From Prado023 sp039812125 (GTDB taxonomy: Bacteria; Actinomycetota; Actinomycetes; S36-B12; CAIYMF01), in assembly GCA_039812125.1 (NCBI GenBank), contig JBDHZV010000039.1, positions 1 through 21,442 of the forward strand: DNA of 21,442 bases. The letters are read 5' to 3'. Both the position numbers and the translations under genes were made by a program. The notes under the pieces are model-generated. The model did no database searches, was not told the origin of the DNA, and saw nothing but the letters and a program-made list of their open reading frames with translations. Of this stretch, positions 17,329 through 21,442 are shown in pieces; position 1 is the first letter of the stretch; each line of letters starts with the position of its first letter.

Positions 17329-19139
17329 CGAGCCCGAACCCCGCTGGCCCCGTCGCTGCCGCTGTCATGCGGCGCCCCGCCCATGACCTCACCGCCGCCG
17401 CCGTCGATGTCACCGCCGTGGACGTCACCGCCGTGGACGTCACCGCCGTGGACCTCGCGGTCGGTGTCCACCGGATCCAGCTGGTCGACGTCGGCTCCAC
17501 GATCCACCGCGTCGGCCAGATCCACCTCGTCGACCTCGTCGAACTCAATCCCGTCGATCTCCTCGACCCGCTCGAGCGCGTCGGTGGCACCCTCTGGGTC
17601 CGCCTGCGCCGCCCGCACGAACCATGCTCGGGCCTCCGCCTCGCGCCCGACCGCGAGGAGGGCGTCGGCGTAGGCATACCGCAGACGCGGCAACCACCCA
17701 GGGCCGGAGCGCGCGTTCAGCGCGGGTACCTGGAGCGCGAGCACGGCCGCGTCAGGCTGGCCGAGGTCACGACGTGCACCAGCCGCCACGATCAGCATCT
17801 CGACGCGGGCCTCGCGATCCAGCGTCGCCACCTCCGGGCCGGAGGCCAGGGCGAGGGCGCGCTCCGGGCGTCCAAGGCCACGCTCGCAATCGGCGATCAT
17901 CGGCAGGTACTCCGACGACCCGGAGATCCTCGCCGCCGCCTTCAGCTCACGCGACGCCTCCCCATAGTCACCGGCCGCGTAGGCGGCGACACCCACCGCT
18001 TCCCGAACGACGGCGACCCTCGCAGCGCGTCGGGCCGCCGCACGAGCGTGGGCGAGCGCGCGCTCCGGATCGTCGGCGATGACCGCAGCCGCGGCGGCCA
18101 GGTGAACCGCCACGATCTCGGACAGTCCGTCCGGCAGCGTGCGAAGCGAATTGGCCGTAACCCGATCCAGGCTGTCGGCGGTGACCCCCTGCGGGATCGG
18201 TGGATCGACCGGAGCCGGGCCACGGGAAAGCCCCGCTGGGCGACTCGAGCCGGACTCCCGTCCGGTCCGCATCCCGCGACCGACCGAAGCGCTGCGTCCG
18301 GTGTCACCCCCGGACCGGCCTCGACTCCCGGATCGATCCCCGGGGCCCGACCGACCCCGGTCGGAACGCTGACCACCGCGGGCGTCCTTCTGGCCCGACG
18401 CCTGCGACCCGCTCGAACCTCGCACGCCGCGACTCCCGCGGACCGAGTCCGACGAACCCGGGCCGGCCGCCGTCGAGCTGTTCGACCGGCCGCCCCGCAC
18501 GCCCGAACGGCCCTCCGCCGAGCTGGAGGTCCCAGCGCGGCCCACCGGACCACCGCGAGTGCCCGCCCGAGGCCCGGTTCCGCCGCCCGGGGAGCGCCCA
18601 TCAGATCCGGCCCCAGGCCCGGATCCGCGACCCCGATCCGCACCAGCCCCGCCGCGAGAACTCGACCCGCGACCCGCACTGCCGGGTCCGCCGAACCGGG
18701 AACCCGTCACACCACCGCCAGTCGCTCCCCGGGAGTCGGAGCCGCTGCGCGCACCGGACACATTGCCCGGACCGGAACCCCTGCCCGGACCGGAACCGCT
18801 GCGCGGACCAGGATCGTTGCGCGGACCCCCCACCCCCCGGGGAGCACCCCCCTGCACCGGTCCACCGTTCGCGGAGCCGCGACCCCGACCACGATCGTCG
18901 GACCTCTGGTCACGATCTGCCCCAGCGCCACCCGAGCGCCCCGAACCCGCCTGCGGACGCCCCCGCCCGACCCGACTGGGACCCGAGCCGCGAGGGCCCG
19001 CCCCGCCCGCAGCGGGACGGCGGGAGCCTGAACCGCTGGGACGACCGACGCCCCCGCGGCCGCCTGAGCCACTACTCGCAGGACGACCGTCACGGGAACG
19101 GCCCGAACCCGTCCCCCGACCCTCAGCATCGCTACCCAT
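17325..19139 (-). CDS. TPR-like protein with a ~310-residue Gly/Arg/Ser-rich N-terminal region
   Basis: The conserved part is a helical TPR-like domain at about 315-525 (VHLAAAAAVIADDPERALAHARAA, YAAGDYGEASRELKAA, CERGLGRPERALALA; given in pieces). It matches the actinobacterial Rv1691-type protein found at this locus. Residues 1-310 are almost only G, R, S, P, A, D and T, with one Lys, one Phe, no Tyr, Trp, His or Cys, and many RG/RGG pairs; this part must be disordered. An acidic segment follows the TPR region, then three HGGD(V/I) repeats (564-578). The ATG at 19139 is preferred because AAGGGG lies 5 nt upstream; an ATG at 19157 lacks one. A shorter start (ATG at 18272, residue 290) cannot be excluded. 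Function is unknown; no catalytic motif is seen. Confidence 0.8.
   Translation of the reverse strand: MGSDAEGRGTGSGRSRDGRPASSGSGGRGGVGRPSGSGSRRPAAGGAGPRGSGPSRVGRGRPQAGSGRSGGAGADRDQRSDDRGRGRGSANGGPVQGGAPRGVGGPRNDPGPRSGSGPGRGSGPGNVSGARSGSDSRGATGGGVTGSRFGGPGSAGRGSSSRGGAGADRGRGSGPGAGSDGRSPGGGTGPRAGTRGGPVGRAGTSSSAEGRSGVRGGRSNSSTAAGPGSSDSVRGSRGVRGSSGSQASGQKDARGGQRSDRGRSGPGDRSGSRGRSGGDTGRSASVGRGMRTGRESGSSRPAGLSRGPAPVDPPIPQGVTADSLDRVTANSLRTLPDGLSEIVAVHLAAAAAVIADDPERALAHARAAARRAARVAVVREAVGVAAYAAGDYGEASRELKAAARISGSSEYLPMIADCERGLGRPERALALASGPEVATLDREARVEMLIVAAGARRDLGQPDAAVLALQVPALNARSGPGWLPRLRYAYADALLAVGREAEARAWFVRAAQADPEGATDALERVEEIDGIEFDEVDEVDLADAVDRGADVDQLDPVDTDREVHGGDVHGGDVHGGDIDGGGGEVMGGAPHDSGSDGASGVRAR
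17406..17450 (+). repeat. 15-bp tandem repeat encoding HGGD(V/I)
   Basis: Three consecutive copies of GACGTCACCGCCGTG (the first with one change, GATGTC) lie near the 3' end of the TPR gene, and degenerate copies flank them. On the coding strand they encode HGGDV, HGGDV and HGGDI, residues 564-578. The period is a multiple of three, so copy-number change would keep the frame. Confidence 0.9.
18744..18827 (+). repeat. 18-bp imperfect tandem repeats in the low-complexity N-terminal coding region
   Basis: Units of 18 bp begin at 18744, 18762, 18780 and 18798, with a partial unit at 18816. They share the core TGCCCGGACCGGAACC with a few changes. On the coding strand they encode hexapeptides of the form GPGRGS, GPGNVS and GARSGS. 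Other parts of 18200-19139 are similarly GC-rich and degenerate-repetitive. Confidence 0.8.
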
Positions 19140-19160
19140 CTCGTCCCCTTCGACCATCGA

Positions 19161-19166
19161 AGCCTA
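19161..19166 (-). promoter_or_regulatory. Candidate -10 for the TPR gene and the minus-strand block
   Basis: TAGGCT on the minus strand would start transcription near 19154, leaving about 15 nt of leader including the AAGGGG site before the ATG at 19139. It lies downstream of the rRNA terminator, in the 101-bp gap 19140-19240. No -35 is recognisable. If right, the alternative ATG at 19157 could not be used. Confidence 0.3.
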
Positions 19167-19240
19167 CCCATCGCAGCAGACCGGCATCCATGCCCGGCCC
19201 AGAGCAATATCGACTCGCACGCATACCCACGAACCGCCCC

Positions 19241-19280
19241 AAAAAGCGATAAGGGCCACCCGTATGGATGGCCCTTATCG
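19241..19280 (-). terminator. Intrinsic terminator of the rRNA operon
   Basis: Read on the minus strand, CGATAAGGGCCA (19280-19269) pairs perfectly with TGGCCCTTATCG (19258-19247) around a 10-nt loop. One base later comes a run of five T (19245-19241). A 12-bp perfect stem followed by a T run just after the 5S gene is a textbook Rho-independent terminator, and it separates rRNA transcription from the TPR gene. Confidence 0.93.
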
Positions 19281-19287
19281 AAAGAAT

Positions 19288-19406
19288 GTCCGGCGGCGTC
19301 CTACTCTCCCACAAGGTCCCCCTTGCAGTACCATCGGCGCTGAGAGGCTTAGCTTCCGGGTTCGGAATGGGACCGGGCGTTTCCCTCTCGCTATGGCCGC
19401 CGAAAC
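19288..19406 (-). rRNA. rrf: 5S ribosomal RNA
   Basis: The minus strand begins GTTTCGGCGGCCATAGCG and contains the highly conserved 5S segments CCCATTCCGAACCCGGAAGC and GGGAGAGTAGGACGCCGCC. The two ends pair to form helix I. The length of about 119 nt is normal; ends are set by homology and may be off by a few bases. It lies 66 bp after the 23S 3' end and just before the terminator. Confidence 0.95.
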
Positions 19407-19472
19407 TCTATTGAGATATGGTCCCGACCGTATCTCGGGAACCGCACAGTGGACGCAAACAAAGAAAAATGA
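19407..19472 (-). other. 23S-5S intergenic spacer
   Basis: The 66-bp spacer is notably AT-rich compared with the protein genes. It contains a T-rich run just after the 23S end. An imperfect hairpin follows on the minus strand (GAGATACGG / CCATATCTC, one mismatch, 6-nt loop). The heptamer GTCCACT occurs at the 23S end and again about 25 bp further on. These may serve processing of the rRNA precursor. No tRNA is present in the spacer. Confidence 0.75.

Positions 19473-21442
<1,970 letters not shown>

Noticed and set aside
16791..19031. 746-residue plus-strand open frame opposite the HAD and TPR genes
   Set aside because: The minus strand carries the recognisable HAD motifs and the TPR domain in coupled frames. 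The plus-strand product is a basic Pro/Arg string produced by base composition. In the low-complexity part (18200-19139) the choice is less clear-cut, so I noted a possible shorter TPR start.

Overview
The window is a compact chromosomal segment from a high-GC actinobacterium (Actinomycetota). Evidence seen directly: coding regions almost always carry G or C at the third codon position, GTG starts are frequent, and the 23S rRNA carries about 110 extra bases relative to E. coli in the region where actinobacteria carry their helix-54a stalk. The order TPR protein - HAD phosphatase - small protein(s) - tlyA - nadK - recN - pyrG - Nudix - xerD - ParA - scpA - scpB - rluB - (aroH-tyrA) - cmk - der matches, as recalled, the Mycobacterium tuberculosis Rv1691-Rv1713 neighbourhood and its Streptomyces equivalent. 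The genus cannot be decided from the sequence alone.

Layout. At the left edge a tRNA-Pro(GGG) reads leftwards, and a small CoA-binding-fold protein (269-745) reads rightwards, ending 5 bp from the end of der. From 751 to 19139 every gene lies on the minus strand: 18 genes, with 9 of the 17 junctions being 4-bp stop/start overlaps (ATGA or GTGA). Transcription runs from high to low coordinates. Right of this block, also on the minus strand, lies the 3' part of an rRNA operon: 23S (running off the window), a short spacer, 5S, and a strong intrinsic terminator at 19241-19280. No gene-free stretch exceeds 300 bp; the longest is about 190 bp (77-268).

Functions. Translation and rRNA modification: TlyA, RluB-type pseudouridine synthase, the Der ribosome-assembly GTPase. 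Nucleotide and cofactor supply: PyrG, Cmk, NadK, a Nudix ADP-sugar hydrolase. Chromosome maintenance: RecN, XerD, a ParA ATPase, ScpA/ScpB. Amino-acid metabolism: AroH and TyrA for tyrosine (and phenylalanine), and alanine dehydrogenase. There is also a HAD-IIA phosphatase, probably for glycerol 3-phosphate. Two small proteins and a TPR protein with a very long Gly/Arg/Ser-rich N-terminus are the least characterised genes.

I found no CRISPR array, prophage, insertion sequence or defence island. This is a conserved housekeeping region, and the points worth a second look are mostly about regulation (probable leaderless starts and internal promoters), the unusual TPR protein, and the presence in one window of two rRNA-modifying enzymes together with their predicted 23S target nucleotides.
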